A DNA stretch of 64,000 nucleotides from Nocardia inohanensis NBRC 100128 (GTDB lineage Bacteria > Actinomycetota > Actinomycetes > Mycobacteriales > Mycobacteriaceae): assembly GCF_001612945.1 (NCBI RefSeq), contig NZ_BDBK01000004.1:248001-312000 (forward strand), given 5' to 3'. Both the position numbers and the translations under genes were made by a program. Each line of letters begins with the position of its first letter. Position 1 is the stretch's first letter. A model generated the notes under the pieces. That model did not search any database. It was not told the origin of the DNA and worked only from the letters and a program-made list of their open reading frames with translations. Below, one piece after another: positions 8,344-17,650 of this stretch.

Positions 8344-9258
8344 ATGGGAGAGTTCACGGTGTCCGGCCTGCGGGTGGTGCGGGAAGCGGCACGGACCGGG
8401 TCGTTCTCGCGGGCGGCGGAGCGGTTGGATTACACGCAGTCGGCGGTGTCGCGGCAGATCACTTTGATGGAGCAGGCGGCGGGCAAGGCGTTGTTCGAGC
8501 GGTTGCCGCGCGGGGTGAAGCCGACCGAGGCCGGGTTGATCGTGCTGCGGCACGCGGATTCGGTGCTGGACGCGCTCGACAACGCGCGGGATGAGCTGCG
8601 CGAGTTGAAGCGGCCACCGGCACGGTTGCGCATCGGCGCGTTCCCCACCGCCACCGCCGCACTGGTGCCCCGCGCCATGGCGGTTGCGGCACAACAGCAT
8701 CCGGAGCTGCGGGTGCGACTGCGGGAAGGCACCAGCCCGACCCTGCTCAACGGTCTCGTCCGGCGGCGGGTCGATCTCGCCGTGGTTTCGCGGCCCGAGC
8801 ATTTGCCGGACGGTGTGGAAACCACTCCCCTGCTGGAGGATTCGCTTTACGTCGCCGTCGCGGCGAACCATCCACTCGCCGGTCGCGGGAGCGTGCCCGT
8901 CGGGCTGCTGCGCAGAGAACGCTGGATCACCGGCAGCGAGGAACCCGGATCCGGGCTGCTCGGCGTCTGGAGCGAGGCGGCCTGGCGTCCGGTCATCGGC
9001 CATGTCGCCCGCGATTGGATCACCAAACTCGGCCTGGTCGCCGCCGGATTGGGCGTGACGGTGGTGCCGGGGCTGTCGGTAACCGCTTTGCCCGCAACCG
9101 TTTCCATTCTCCGAGTCCAGGGTTCGGCCGCCTTCCGGCCGATCGCCCTGGCCTACCGCAGCGACGGCGATATCGACGGCCGGCATCCTTTCGCCATCGC
9201 CCTGCGTGATGCCGCCGCCGCGCTCTCCGCCGAAGTTCATCGGCGACTGCGCGATTGA
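8344..9258 (+). CDS. LysR-family transcriptional regulator
   Basis: 304 residues. An N-terminal winged HTH (about 5-65; TGSFSRAAERLDYTQSAVSRQITLMEQAAG) is followed by a linker helix and a periplasmic-binding-like effector domain (from about 95; LRIGAFPTATAALVPRAM). Length and layout are typical of LysR regulators, which act as tetramers and often control a divergent neighbour, here the SnoaL-like gene. The effector is unknown. Its last 22 bases are overlapped antisense by a small membrane-protein gene. Confidence 0.93.
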   Translation: MGEFTVSGLRVVREAARTGSFSRAAERLDYTQSAVSRQITLMEQAAGKALFERLPRGVKPTEAGLIVLRHADSVLDALDNARDELRELKRPPARLRIGAFPTATAALVPRAMAVAAQQHPELRVRLREGTSPTLLNGLVRRRVDLAVVSRPEHLPDGVETTPLLEDSLYVAVAANHPLAGRGSVPVGLLRRERWITGSEEPGSGLLGVWSEAAWRPVIGHVARDWITKLGLVAAGLGVTVVPGLSVTALPATVSILRVQGSAAFRPIALAYRSDGDIDGRHPFAIALRDAAAALSAEVHRRLRD

Positions 9259-9452
9259 GCGGCGGTCCGATCCAGGCGGTGGCGGCCGCGCACGATTTTC
9301 GAATTCTGTTTTGGAACAGCAGTTTTGATGTAGGGATAACTCTCGGGGACATGCCGGTCTCGCATCGCGCGAAGATCCTCGACCACTGCGGTCACGGTCA
9401 CGGTGCAGCCTACGATGAACATCACTGCCAGAACCCATGCTTCCCAAGGCAT
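9237..9452 (-). CDS. Small single-pass membrane protein
   Basis: 71 residues from ATG 9452, with a good Shine-Dalgarno (GAAGGAG) about 8 bases upstream. Residues 4-24 (EAWVLAVMFIVGCTVTVTAVV) form one transmembrane helix. A basic, Arg-rich cytosolic-type tail follows. The 3' end overlaps the LysR gene by 22 bases on the opposite strand. No family is recognised. The clear ribosome binding site and hydrophobic segment support it as real. It is divergent from the HTH/DUF397 pair. Confidence 0.6.
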   Translation of the reverse strand: MPWEAWVLAVMFIVGCTVTVTAVVEDLRAMRDRHVPESYPYIKTAVPKQNSKIVRGRHRLDRTAAQSRSRR

Positions 9453-9644
9453 TACGACACTCCTTCGGAGTAATCAGAATTATTGCCGGGCGGTTGGTTT
9501 CAGCAATGCGGCCGCGTGCTGTGCATCTAGTAGACAACGGGAATTTTGAAAAAGCGCTCTCGAGGGGAGATCTCACGGGAATATGCTGGAGTCTCGAATC
9601 GCACCGACTTAAACTGAGACAACCCGAATAGCGAGGCTAACGAA

Positions 9645-10538
9645 ATGAGTAGCGTTTCGCGTAGGGCATTTGGCAAGTTTCTTCGCGCAATTAGGACCGA
9701 GGCCGGAAAGACACTGCTGACGGCGGGGCTGCACATCGAGACTTCGAAGCACACGGTGGCACGCCTGGAGGACGGTATCCCCACCAAGATCGTAACCGCT
9801 CAGATCGAACAGCTATTGGATCTCTACGCCGTCTCGCCGGAGGTCCGGGCAGAAGCGTTGCAGCTCTGGGGCGAAGTGCGCGAGCAAGCGAAAACCGATC
9901 GGCTGCTGGGTAATTCGAAGGGCTACTGGCAAGGCTACGCGGACCAGTTCGAGTCCCACTTTCCGCATTACCTGCGATTGGAGAACACTGCCGATCGGGT
10001 GAGCACCCACCAGCTCGTCATCGTTCCGGGACTTCTTCAAACGACCGACTACAAGCGAGCGATCGTTCGCATCGACGAGCCCGAGCTGTCGCGGGTGAAC
10101 CTGGAGCGTCGGATCGAAGTCATCGTTCGCAGGCAGCAGCGACTGAACGAGGCGGACTTCTTCCTCACCGCTTGGCTGTCGGAGGCGACGTTGCGGAACC
10201 AGCCGGGCGATGCCACGGTCATGGCTGATCAGATGCGGTGGCTCGCCGAGGTCGGGCAACGACCCAATGTCTGTGTCCGCGTGATCCCGTTCAGCGCAAA
10301 ACCGCACCGCGGCTTGACGATTCAATCATTCACCTTGCTGGAGTTCCCCGTACAAGAGCGCGGGTTCGTCGAGCCCTCCGTGGTGTACCTCGAAGGAGCG
10401 CACGGTGCGCTCTACCACGAGCGCGCCGACATCCTGACAAAATACCGGGACGCGATTACCGCGCTGGAAGCGGTAGCGTTAAGCGAAGAAGACACCCGAG
10501 ACATGGTTTCGAGAGTTGCTAAGGAGTACTCGGCGTGA
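9645..10538 (+). CDS. HTH regulator with DUF5753-type C-terminal domain
   Basis: 297 residues. The N-terminus carries an XRE-like helix-turn-helix (about 8-65; FLRAIRTEAGKTLLTAGLHIETSKHTVARLEDG). The rest (from about 95; LENTADRVSTHQLVIVPGLLQTTDYKRAI ... YLEGAHGALY) matches the DUF5753 domain found in many actinobacterial regulators. Such genes are nearly always followed by a DUF397 gene, as here with a four-base overlap (10535-10538). The pair behaves like a regulator with its small partner in development or stress responses. The target is unknown. The 192-base gap upstream is AT-rich for this region and probably holds the promoter. Confidence 0.9.
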   Translation: MSSVSRRAFGKFLRAIRTEAGKTLLTAGLHIETSKHTVARLEDGIPTKIVTAQIEQLLDLYAVSPEVRAEALQLWGEVREQAKTDRLLGNSKGYWQGYADQFESHFPHYLRLENTADRVSTHQLVIVPGLLQTTDYKRAIVRIDEPELSRVNLERRIEVIVRRQQRLNEADFFLTAWLSEATLRNQPGDATVMADQMRWLAEVGQRPNVCVRVIPFSAKPHRGLTIQSFTLLEFPVQERGFVEPSVVYLEGAHGALYHERADILTKYRDAITALEAVALSEEDTRDMVSRVAKEYSA

Positions 10539-10729
10539 GCGACCAACCACACGGACAGTCCTGGTTCAAGTCAAGTCGATCCGAGGGATCCAAGGCGTGC
10601 GTCGAAGTGTGTTTCGCGGATGGAACCGTGGGCGTGCGCGATTCGAAGAACCCTGGCGGACCTGAACTATGGTTCGCGGGCGAGGCGTGGGATTCCTTCC
10701 TCGCCCGCGAAATCCTCAGCGGGGACTGA
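10535..10729 (+). CDS. DUF397 protein
   Basis: 64 residues (WFKSSRSEGSKACVEVCFADGTVGVRDSKNP). It is a standard DUF397 protein with the 'W.KSS.S' opening and the 'V.VRDSK.P' core. It is translationally coupled to the DUF5753 regulator through an ATGA overlap. DUF397 proteins are small partners of such regulators, but their biochemical role is not settled. Its end overlaps the convergent YcxB-like gene by 14 bases. Confidence 0.9.
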   Translation: MSDQPHGQSWFKSSRSEGSKACVEVCFADGTVGVRDSKNPGGPELWFAGEAWDSFLAREILSGD

Positions 10730-11240
10730 GTTCTCGTCCCATGGCGGCGAGCGCTTCGGCGGTGAAGATTTCTCGCGGCAGGGCGAGTCCCTTGAGCGTT
10801 CCGTAGCGGACGTACACCACGTCGCCGAGGTCGATCAGTTCGTCGATCTCGGTGTACGACAGGTGCGTGGTGCCGGTGTCGAGAATGAAATCGACCGAAT
10901 CCTGTTGGTAGCGGGCCGATATGGTGCGGCCCGCGGCGGCATACGCGGTGATCTGCTTGGGCGGGCGCACTACACGCAGCGCGGTGACGAGCGCGAAGAG
11001 CACGACCGTCACCAGCAGCAGGCCGAAGTAGATGCCGGCGATGCCGGCCAGGCCGGAGCCGGACTTGCTGGTGTTGCCGATGACGTCGATGATGTGCTGG
11101 AACATCAGGATCAACGGCACGATCAGCACGAAACCCCAGGTCAATGGGGAGCGCAGCATCATGGGCAGGGTCGCACGGCTCAGGCGGCGGCCCAGGTCGG
11201 GCGTGGCGACGACGGATGTTTCGATCGGCGAATGCAACAA
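10716..11240 (-). CDS. YcxB-like membrane protein
   Basis: 174 residues. Two transmembrane helices (about 33-52, LTWGFVLIVPLILMFQHIID; about 65-88, GIAGIYFGLLLVTVVLFALV) are followed by a soluble domain with the pattern 'ITAYAAAGRTISARYQQDSVDFILDTGTTHLSYTEIDELIDLGDVVYVRY'. This resembles the C-terminal domain of YcxB-type proteins. The function of that family is unknown. It lies downstream of the map terminator hairpin and is transcribed in the same direction as map, probably from its own promoter. Confidence 0.65.
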   Translation of the reverse strand: MLHSPIETSVVATPDLGRRLSRATLPMMLRSPLTWGFVLIVPLILMFQHIIDVIGNTSKSGSGLAGIAGIYFGLLLVTVVLFALVTALRVVRPPKQITAYAAAGRTISARYQQDSVDFILDTGTTHLSYTEIDELIDLGDVVYVRYGTLKGLALPREIFTAEALAAMGRELSPR

Positions 11241-11346
11241 CGGATTTCCCCCCAGAAAGACAACGACCGTTTCGCCGGAACCCTAACCGATACCGGCGCA
11301 TCCGGCGAATCGAAAAAGGCCGCCGGATCGACACCGGAAACGCCGA

Positions 11347-11379
11347 ACGCCGCACCCGCCGGAGAGGCGGGCGCGGCGT
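11347..11379 (-). terminator. Hairpin after map
   Basis: Arms 11347-11360 and 11366-11379 pair over 14 positions with one A-C mismatch around a 5-base loop. It starts 17 bases beyond the map stop. No U-tract follows, as is common for actinobacterial terminators. It probably ends the rpsH-map transcript. Confidence 0.65.
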
Positions 11380-11395
11380 CGAGCGAAACGGGTGA

Positions 11396-12196
11396 CTACT
11401 CCGGGCGGAGCGTCAGGATGCGCGGGCCGTCCTCGGTGACGGCGACCGTGTGCTCCCAGTGGGCGGCGCGGGAACCGTCGGTGGTGACGACGGTCCAATC
11501 GTCTTCCAGGGTTTCGGTTTCCGTGGTGCCGAGGGTGAGCATCGGCTCGATGGCCAGCACCGAACCGACCATCAGCTGCGGGCCCTTGCCGGGCTTGCCC
11601 TCGTTCGGCAGGAACGGATCCATATGCATCTCGCGGCCGATGGCGTGGCCACCGTAACCGTCGACGATGCCGTAATGGCGGCCGTGCTCGGCTTCGGCGG
11701 CGCGAGTACCGAGTTCGATGGCGTGCGAGACATCGGTCAGGCGATTGCCGGGAAGCATGGCGGCGATGCCCGCCTCCATCGACAGGCGAGTCGCCTCCGA
11801 CAGCAGGCGATCGGCCTCGATGATATTGCCGACGCCGAAGGTCCAGGCCGAATCACCGTGCCAGCCGTCGAGAATCGCACCGCAGTCGATCGACACCAGG
11901 TCGCCCTCGGTGAGGATGTCGTCCTTGGACGGGATGCCATGGACGACACGGTCGTTCACCGACGAGCAGATGGAGCCGGGGAAACCGTGGTAGCCGAGGA
12001 AGGACGGGATGGCCCCGGCCTCACGGATGACCTGTTCGGCGACCTCGTCCAGCTCCAGGGTGGAGACGCCGGGCTTGGCGGCGGCACGAACCGCCACCAG
12101 CGCACGCCCGACCACGGCACCGGCCGCCGCCATGGCGTCCAGTTCACCGGAGGTGCGGAAAGGCACCACCTTTTTCTGCTTACGGCCGAAGACCAT
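11396..12196 (-). CDS. map: Type I methionine aminopeptidase
   Basis: 266 residues. It removes the initiator Met from nascent proteins. The five metal ligands are visible in order: Asp in SIDCGA, Asp in HGDSAWTF, His in GHAIGREMH, Glu in LAIEPM and Glu in HWEHT. The start abuts the adk stop (12197) in the conserved secY-adk-map order. The N-terminus is short and basic (FGRKQKK), without the SH3-binding extension of some actinobacterial paralogues. Confidence 0.96.
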   Translation of the reverse strand: MVFGRKQKKVVPFRTSGELDAMAAAGAVVGRALVAVRAAAKPGVSTLELDEVAEQVIREAGAIPSFLGYHGFPGSICSSVNDRVVHGIPSKDDILTEGDLVSIDCGAILDGWHGDSAWTFGVGNIIEADRLLSEATRLSMEAGIAAMLPGNRLTDVSHAIELGTRAAEAEHGRHYGIVDGYGGHAIGREMHMDPFLPNEGKPGKGPQLMVGSVLAIEPMLTLGTTETETLEDDWTVVTTDGSRAAHWEHTVAVTEDGPRILTLRPE

Positions 12197-12742
12197 TCAG
12201 CGACCCAGCGCCTTCAGCGCACGCGCGTTCACGTCTTCGATCTCGCCGACGCCCTCGACCGTGACGACCAGGCCGTCATAGTGCTCGAGCAGCGGCTCGG
12301 TCTCCTCGCGGTAGACGCGCATGCGGTTACGGATGGTCTCCTCGGTGTCGTCGGCGCGGCCGCGAGCCAGCATGCGGCCCACCACCACGTCCTCCTCGAC
12401 GACGAAGCACAGCACGGCGTCGAGCTCGTGGCCCGACTCCTTGAGCATCTTCTCCAGCGCCACCGCCTGATCGACGGTGCGGGGGTAGCCATCGAGCACG
12501 AAGCCGTTGGTGGCGTCGGGCTCGGCGATACGGGACTCGACCATCCGGTTGGTCACATCGCTGGGGACCAGGTCACCGGCGTCGATGTACTTCTGAGCCT
12601 CACGGCCGAGCAGTGTCTGCTGACCGATGTTCGCCCGAAACAGGTCGCCCGTCGAGATGTGCGGAACACCAAGCTTTTCCGACAGCAGCACGGCCTGGGT
12701 GCCCTTGCCGGCACCGGGCGGTCCGAGCAGAACAACTCTCAC
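12197..12742 (-). CDS. adk: Adenylate kinase
   Basis: 181 residues from a GTG start ([16 protein letters not shown]). It has the P-loop [10 protein letters not shown], the AMP-binding STGDLFR and the '[10 protein letters not shown]' motif. A short lid (about 125-140) lacks zinc cysteines, as in actinobacterial enzymes of this size. It interconverts ATP + AMP and 2 ADP. The start overlaps the secY stop by four bases (GTGA, 12739-12742), so translation is coupled. Confidence 0.97.
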   Translation of the reverse strand: MRVVLLGPPGAGKGTQAVLLSEKLGVPHISTGDLFRANIGQQTLLGREAQKYIDAGDLVPSDVTNRMVESRIAEPDATNGFVLDGYPRTVDQAVALEKMLKESGHELDAVLCFVVEEDVVVGRMLARGRADDTEETIRNRMRVYREETEPLLEHYDGLVVTVEGVGEIEDVNARALKALGR

Positions 12743-14058
12743 TTCAGGAACCCTTCGTAGTTTCGGTTCATCAACTGGCTCTCGATCTGCTTGACCGTAT
12801 CGAGGCCGACGCTCACCATGATCAGCACCGCGGTACCGCCGAACGGCAAGTTCTGCACGCCACCCGCATTGCCCATATTGAGGAACAGGTTCGGGAGCAC
12901 GGCCACCGCACCGAGGTACAGCGAGCCCGGCAGAGTGATCCGGCTGAGCACGTAGTTCAGGTAGTCGGCGGTCGGCTTACCGGGGCGATACCCCGGGATG
13001 AAGCCACCGAACTTCTTCATCTCGTCCGCGCGCTCTTCGGGATTGAAGGTGATCGCGACATAGAAGTAGGTGAAGAAGACGATCAAGGCGAAGTAGACCG
13101 AGACGTACACCCAGTTGGTCGGATTGACCAGGTACTTGGAGATGAACTCCTGCCAGGCGGCGGGGTCGCCCGTGCTCTTCTGGGTCAACTGCGCCAACAG
13201 GTTCGGCAGATAGAGCAGCGAGGACGCGAAGATCACCGGGATGACGCCGGCCTGGTTCACCTTCAGCGGTAGGTAGGTCGAGGAACCGCCGTACATCTTG
13301 CGGCCGACCACGCGCTTGGCGTACTGCACCGGGATCCGGCGCTGACCCTGCTCGACGAAGATCACCGCGACGATCACCGCGAGGGCCGCGACCAGCACCA
13401 GGGTGAAGGTCAGGTGGCTCTTGGTATCCCAGATCATCTTGCCCTCGGACGGGATACGCGCCGCGATGCCCGCGAAGATCAGCAGCGACATGCCGTTGCC
13501 GATACCGCGCTCGGTGATCTGCTCACCGAACCACATGACCAGGGCCGCACCGGCGGTCATCACCAGCACGATGATGATCATCCCGAAGACCGAGTTGTCG
13601 GACAGAATGTCCTTCTGGCACCCGCGCAGCAGCTGACCGCGCGCAGCGAGCGCCACCAGGCCCGTCGCCTGCAAGATCGCCAGCGCGACCGACAGATAAC
13701 GGGTGTACTGGGTCATTTTGGCCTGACCCGCCTGGCCTTCCTTGCGCAGTTCCTCGAACCGCGGAATCACGACGGTCAGCAGCTGGATGATGATGCTCGC
13801 GGTGATGTACGGCATGATGCCGATCGCGAACACCGAAAGTTGCAGCAGCGCACCGCCGGAGAAAAGATTGATGAGCTGGTAGATACCGGCGGAATCACCG
13901 CCGTTGACCAGCTTGACGCAGTCCTGGACAGCTTTGTAATCCACGCCCGGGGACGGCAGGGAAGCACCGAGCCGGTACAGCGCGATGAGCCCCAGCGTGA
14001 AGAGAATCTTCCGCCGTAAGTCCGGGGTCCGGAAAGCCGACACGAAGGCGGAAAGCAC
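12739..14058 (-). CDS. secY: Protein translocase subunit SecY
   Basis: 439 residues from GTG 14058 ([22 protein letters not shown]). An AGGAGG lies four bases upstream, so the longer in-frame extension to 14163 is rejected. It shows ten hydrophobic helices with the N-terminal plug region and the family motif '[14 protein letters not shown]'. SecY is the membrane channel of the Sec export and insertion pathway. It is followed by adk and map with overlaps. A 153-base gap with a strong hairpin separates it from rplO. Confidence 0.97.
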   Translation of the reverse strand: MLSAFVSAFRTPDLRRKILFTLGLIALYRLGASLPSPGVDYKAVQDCVKLVNGGDSAGIYQLINLFSGGALLQLSVFAIGIMPYITASIIIQLLTVVIPRFEELRKEGQAGQAKMTQYTRYLSVALAILQATGLVALAARGQLLRGCQKDILSDNSVFGMIIIVLVMTAGAALVMWFGEQITERGIGNGMSLLIFAGIAARIPSEGKMIWDTKSHLTFTLVLVAALAVIVAVIFVEQGQRRIPVQYAKRVVGRKMYGGSSTYLPLKVNQAGVIPVIFASSLLYLPNLLAQLTQKSTGDPAAWQEFISKYLVNPTNWVYVSVYFALIVFFTYFYVAITFNPEERADEMKKFGGFIPGYRPGKPTADYLNYVLSRITLPGSLYLGAVAVLPNLFLNMGNAGGVQNLPFGGTAVLIMVSVGLDTVKQIESQLMNRNYEGFLK

Positions 14059-14160
14059 AGATCCTCCTGGCGAACGACATGGGTCAGGCCATGGATGAAT
14101 CGGGAAAAAGCCCGAAAACCATGACGGTGTTGGCAGACAACACTTGAACTTTAACAGCGA

Positions 14161-14189
14161 CACCGGGCGAGCTCGCGACTCGCCCGGTG
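14161..14189 (-). terminator. Hairpin between rplO and secY
   Basis: Perfect 11-bp arms CACCGGGCGAG (14161-14171) and CTCGCCCGGTG (14179-14189) with a 7-base loop lie 23 bases after the rplO stop. They could terminate or attenuate the ribosomal transcript before secY. A second small dyad (GTGTTG/CAACAC, 14127-14143) lies in the secY leader. No clear U-tract is present. Confidence 0.55.
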
Positions 14190-14211
14190 CCTCCGTGTAT
14201 TCAGGTTACCG

Positions 14212-14655
14212 TCAGGCCAGTTCGGTGGCGGTGCCACCGGCCGCGGTGATCTTCTCCTTGGCGGAGCCGGAGAACTTGTCCGCCGAGACCTGAACGGCCA
14301 CAGCGATTTCGCCCTCCGCGAGCACCTTCACGAGCTCGTTCTTGCGCACGAGACCCTTGGCGACCAGTTCGGCCTTGCCAACGGTGCCGCCTTCGGGGAA
14401 CACCCGGGCGATATCGCCCACGTTCACGACCTGGTACTCGGTGCGGAACGGGTTGGTGAAGCCCTTGAGCTTGGGCAGACGCATGTGAATCGGCATCTGA
14501 CCGCCCTCGAAGCGGACCGGGACGTTCTTGCGAGCCTTCGTACCCTTGGTACCGCGGCCCGCGGTCTTGCCCTTGGAGCCTTCACCGCGACCCACACGGG
14601 TCTTCTCGGTCTTGGCGCCGACGGCAGGACGCAGGTGATGCAACTTGATGGTCAT
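14212..14655 (-). CDS. rplO: 50S ribosomal protein L15
   Basis: 147 residues. It is a typical L15, with a basic Gly-rich N-terminus ([34 protein letters not shown]) followed by the conserved '[19 protein letters not shown]' segment. It binds 23S rRNA during large-subunit assembly. It is two bases downstream of rpmD. Confidence 0.97.
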   Translation of the reverse strand: MTIKLHHLRPAVGAKTEKTRVGRGEGSKGKTAGRGTKGTKARKNVPVRFEGGQMPIHMRLPKLKGFTNPFRTEYQVVNVGDIARVFPEGGTVGKAELVAKGLVRKNELVKVLAEGEIAVAVQVSADKFSGSAKEKITAAGGTATELA

Positions 14656-14657
14656 GC

Positions 14658-14837
14658 TTAGACCTCCTCAACGACTACGAGGTGGCGCACGACGTTGATC
14701 AGGCCGCGGTTCTGCGCGTTGTCCGCACGCACCACGGTCTGGCGGATGCCACGCAGCCCGAGGGTGCGCAGGGATTCCCGCTGATTCGCCTTGGCGCCGA
14801 TGCTGGACTTGACCTGGGTAACTTTCAGATCTGCCAT
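14658..14837 (-). CDS. rpmD: 50S ribosomal protein L30
   Basis: 59 residues from ATG 14837 ([28 protein letters not shown]), the standard bacterial L30 length. The reading frame is open further upstream into rpsE, but conservation begins at MADLKV. It starts one base after the rpsE stop and precedes rplO. Confidence 0.96.
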   Translation of the reverse strand: MADLKVTQVKSSIGAKANQRESLRTLGLRGIRQTVVRADNAQNRGLINVVRHLVVVEEV

Positions 14838-14838
14838 G

Positions 14839-15486
14839 TCAGACTCCCTGTCCCGCGCGTGCACGCAGCATGCCGGCCGGAGCCACGTCCTCGATCGGCA
14901 GACCGCGGCGCGCGGCAACCTCTTCGGGACGCTGCAGCATCTTCAGAGCCGCAACGGTGGCGTGCACGACGTTGATGGCGTTGTCGCTACCGAGCGACTT
15001 GGCCAGAATGTCGTGGATGCCGGCGCATTCCAGCACGGCACGCGCCGCGCCACCGGCGATCACACCGGTACCGGGCGAAGCCGGACGCAGCATGACGACA
15101 CCGGCCGCCGCCTCACCCTGAACGGGGTGAGTGATGGTGGAGCCGATCATCGGAACGCGGAAGAAGCTCTTGCGAGCCTCCTCGACACCCTTCTGGATGG
15201 CCGCGGGAACTTCCTTGGCCTTGCCGTAGCCGACGCCGACCAGACCGTTGCCGTCACCGACGATCACGAGGGCGGTGAAGCTGAAGCGACGACCACCCTT
15301 CACGACCTTGGAGACGCGGTTGATCGCGACTACGCGCTCGAGCTGGTTCTTCTCGGCGGCATTGTCCCGGCGATTGTCGTCGCGACGGCCGCGACCGCCA
15401 CCACGCTGATCGCGGTCATTGCCACCGGTGCTGTTCTGGCCGGCGGGACCGTTGTTTCCGCCGTCACGCCGCTGACGTCCCGGCAT
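14839..15486 (-). CDS. rpsE: 30S ribosomal protein S5
   Basis: 215 residues. An Asn/Arg/Gly-rich N-terminal extension (~45 residues) typical of actinobacteria precedes the double-stranded RNA-binding-like domain ([31 protein letters not shown]) and the C-terminal domain. S5 acts in decoding fidelity and lies at the mRNA entry of the 30S subunit. It lies in the conserved order rplR-rpsE-rpmD. Confidence 0.97.
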   Translation of the reverse strand: MPGRQRRDGGNNGPAGQNSTGGNDRDQRGGGRGRRDDNRRDNAAEKNQLERVVAINRVSKVVKGGRRFSFTALVIVGDGNGLVGVGYGKAKEVPAAIQKGVEEARKSFFRVPMIGSTITHPVQGEAAAGVVMLRPASPGTGVIAGGAARAVLECAGIHDILAKSLGSDNAINVVHATVAALKMLQRPEEVAARRGLPIEDVAPAGMLRARAGQGV

Positions 15487-15517
15487 CAGACGTTCCCTTC
15501 GTTCGCAGTGTTGATCA

Positions 15518-15925
15518 TCAGAACTTCAGCCCACCTTCACGGGCGGCATCGGCGAGGGCCGCGATACGGCCGTGGTAGTCGTGACCACCACGGTCGAACA
15601 CGACCGCCTCGACGCCGGCAGCCTTGGCGCGGGCGGCGATGAGCTCGCCGACCTTGGCGCCCTTGGCGGACTTGTCACCCTCGAAAGCACGGACATCGGC
15701 TTCGATGGACGAAGCGGCGGCAATGGTCTTGCCGATGCTGTCGTCGATCAGCTGAGCGTGCAGGTGACGAGCCGAGCGGTTCACGACGAGGCGCGGACGC
15801 TCAGTGGTTCCGACGACCTTCTTCCGCAGACGGAAGTGGCGACGCGTCTTGGACAGGCGACGCGCGGTCGAAGCGTCCTTGCCGATCGGCAGGCGCTTGG
15901 CCTTCTGGTTCTCAGTACGTGCCAT
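15518..15925 (-). CDS. rplR: 50S ribosomal protein L18
   Basis: 135 residues ([37 protein letters not shown]). It is a standard L18, the 5S rRNA-binding protein of the central protuberance, with a basic N-terminal tail of ~25 residues. It is three bases downstream of rplF. Confidence 0.97.
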   Translation of the reverse strand: MARTENQKAKRLPIGKDASTARRLSKTRRHFRLRKKVVGTTERPRLVVNRSARHLHAQLIDDSIGKTIAAASSIEADVRAFEGDKSAKGAKVGELIAARAKAAGVEAVVFDRGGHDYHGRIAALADAAREGGLKF

Positions 15926-15928
15926 GGC

Positions 15929-16468
15929 TTACTTACCCGTCTTTCCGACCTTGCGGCGAACGACCTCGCCGGCGTAGCGGATGCCCTTGCCCTTGTACGG
16001 GTCGGGCTTGCGCAGGCCGTGGATCACCGCTGCGATCTGGCCGACCTTCTGCTTGTCGATGCCGGACACCGAGAACTTGGTGGGCGATTCCACCGCGAAG
16101 GTGATGCCCTCCGGGGCGTCGACCGGGACCGGGTGGCTGTAGCCGAGGGCGAACTCGAGGTTCGAGCCCTTGGCCTGCACGCGGTAACCGACGCCGAAGA
16201 TTTCCATCTTCTTCTCGTAGCCCTTGGTGACGCCCTCGATCATGTTGCTGATCAGGGTGCGGGTCAGGCCGTGCAGCGAGCGGTTCTGACGCTCGTCGTT
16301 CGGACGAACGACCTCGAGTTCACCGGACTCCGAGCGGGCGACGGTGATCGGCTCGGCGACAACGTGGGACAGGGTTCCCTTGGAACCCTTGACCGTCACG
16401 CTCTGGCCGTCGATGGTCACCTCGACGCCGGCGGGAACCGGGATCGGCTTCTTACCGATACGCGACAT
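15929..16468 (-). CDS. rplF: 50S ribosomal protein L6
   Basis: 179 residues ([33 protein letters not shown]), with two repeated L6 domains and the C-terminal signature '[14 protein letters not shown]'. It binds 23S rRNA near the sarcin-ricin loop. It is 14 bases downstream of rpsH. Confidence 0.97.
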   Translation of the reverse strand: MSRIGKKPIPVPAGVEVTIDGQSVTVKGSKGTLSHVVAEPITVARSESGELEVVRPNDERQNRSLHGLTRTLISNMIEGVTKGYEKKMEIFGVGYRVQAKGSNLEFALGYSHPVPVDAPEGITFAVESPTKFSVSGIDKQKVGQIAAVIHGLRKPDPYKGKGIRYAGEVVRRKVGKTGK

Positions 16469-16482
16469 TGTTCCTACCTCCC

Positions 16483-16881
16483 TTACCAGACGTAGGCGAG
16501 GACTTCCCCGCCTACACCCTGCTGCTTGGCCTGACGGTCAGTGAGCAGACCGGAGGACGTGGAGATGATCGCCACGCCCAGGCCGCCAAGCACCTTGGGC
16601 AGGTTGGTGGACTTCGCGTAAACCCGCAGACCCGGCTTCGACACGCGGCGCACACCCTGGAGGGAGCGCTCACGGGACGGGCCGTACTTGAGGTCGACGA
16701 TCAGGGTCTTGCCGACGGTCGCATCTTCGGTGCGGAAGTCGGAGATGTAGCCCTCACGCTTCAGGATCTCGGCGATGTTCACCTTGATCTTGGAGTGGGG
16801 AGCCTTCACCTGATCGTGGTACGCCGAGTTGGCGTTGCGCAGACGGGTCAAGAAGTCTGCGATCGGATCAGTCATGGTCAT
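16483..16881 (-). CDS. rpsH: 30S ribosomal protein S8
   Basis: 132 residues ([25 protein letters not shown]; ending [11 protein letters not shown]). S8 binds helix 21 of 16S rRNA and in many bacteria autoregulates the spc operon. Here it is the first gene of the distal half-operon rather than following rpsN. A second ATG six bases in is an alternative start. A 5' leader of about 175 bases separates it from the promoter at 17052-17098. Confidence 0.97.
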   Translation of the reverse strand: MTMTDPIADFLTRLRNANSAYHDQVKAPHSKIKVNIAEILKREGYISDFRTEDATVGKTLIVDLKYGPSRERSLQGVRRVSKPGLRVYAKSTNLPKVLGGLGVAIISTSSGLLTDRQAKQQGVGGEVLAYVW

Positions 16882-17051
16882 GTTTGACCGTTACCTTTCT
16901 CGCCGCGGTTCCCATACAGCACCGTCAATACATTCGGCGGCAGTGGGCCTACGACAATTCGGGGCGGTCCAGCCGGGAGTGCCCGACCGGATCATTCGCT
17001 TCGCGCCTGGAGCACGCCAACAGGGAGACCTGTGGACATAGTTGTGCCCAA

Positions 17052-17098
17052 GCAACCGGTCTAGTGTAGACAAGGGCTTTGAGCTCGCCAAATCGGGG
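17052..17098 (-). promoter_or_regulatory. Promoter of the distal ribosomal operon (rpsH-map)
   Basis: On the minus strand TTGGCG (17091-17086) and TACACT (17068-17063) are separated by exactly 17 bases, a good sigma-70-type promoter. The 18-bp stretch CTACACTAGACCGGTTGC (17069-17052) is identical to that upstream of rplN (25371-25354). CCCCGATTT also lies at the same distance (21 bases) upstream of the shared stretch in both. Confidence 0.8.
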
Positions 17099-17127
17099 TA
17101 AGCAGGGTCCCTCGGATGTGACGCACG

Positions 17128-17254
17128 CTACCCGTGCAGGTACGGGTCATCCGCCCAGGGATCCCCGTACTTCTCATACGGATCCCCCAACTCACCCAAC
17201 CTCCCCAACCTCCGCCGCCCGGCGTCGGTGATCGCGGCCCGGAACAACCGATCG
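17128..17254 (-). pseudogene. Orphan 3' gene fragment
   Basis: One minus frame ending in TAG (17130-17128) reads a protein-like tail, ...FRAAITDAGRRRLGRL... then DPYEKYGDPWADDPYLHG. It has no start of its own and ends upstream against the immunity gene's stop. Codon use and the composed acidic/aromatic tail suggest the remnant of a gene whose 5' part was lost at a rearrangement junction. The family is not recognised. Confidence 0.35.
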
Positions 17255-17650
17255 TCAACCTCTGTACGCGACAACGAACCTCGGATCGACTGAACTCGAG
17301 ATCAGCACTTTGCCCCAGTCGCCCTGCACGGAATAGACACCGTCCGTGCCAGTGAGCGAATCGATATTGCCGAGATCCTCGGTGCCGGTCGCGTCCTTGT
17401 ACTTCTGGTAAGACCGGTCTACCCAATCGACTGCGGTCACCTCGGAAAATACCAAGGCCCCGTCGGCGTAGCAGTACTGTTCGCCGATGGCAGGATCGTG
17501 GTAGTGCGGATGATCCGGTGTCAGCACGGCTTCGAGCACAAACTTGAACTCGCCGGGTTCCTCGACGATATCCATTACGTAGCTGTCTTCGAGATATATC
17601 CCGGCAAGACTTGGATAGTCGGTGTAGTTGCGCGTCACGGCAAATCCCAA
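17255..17650 (-). CDS. Immunity protein A of the toxin module
   Basis: 131 residues (or 127 from an internal GTG reading TRNYTDYPSLAGIYLEDSYV). The start overlaps the toxin gene's end by 16 bases, the typical position for a cognate immunity gene. It is an acidic soluble protein with many aromatic residues and no signal or membrane segment. About two thirds of positions match a second copy at 19660-20049. The immunity role is inferred from position and from duplication, and no named immunity family is assigned. Confidence 0.7.
   Translation of the reverse strand: MGFAVTRNYTDYPSLAGIYLEDSYVMDIVEEPGEFKFVLEAVLTPDHPHYHDPAIGEQYCYADGALVFSEVTAVDWVDRSYQKYKDATGTEDLGNIDSLTGTDGVYSVQGDWGKVLISSSVDPRFVVAYRG

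Noticed and set aside
17061..17426. 121-codon minus-strand frame covering the rpsH promoter
   Set aside because: It overlaps the immunity gene in another frame and spans the promoter; it has no coding character, unlike the adjacent fragment in the other frame.
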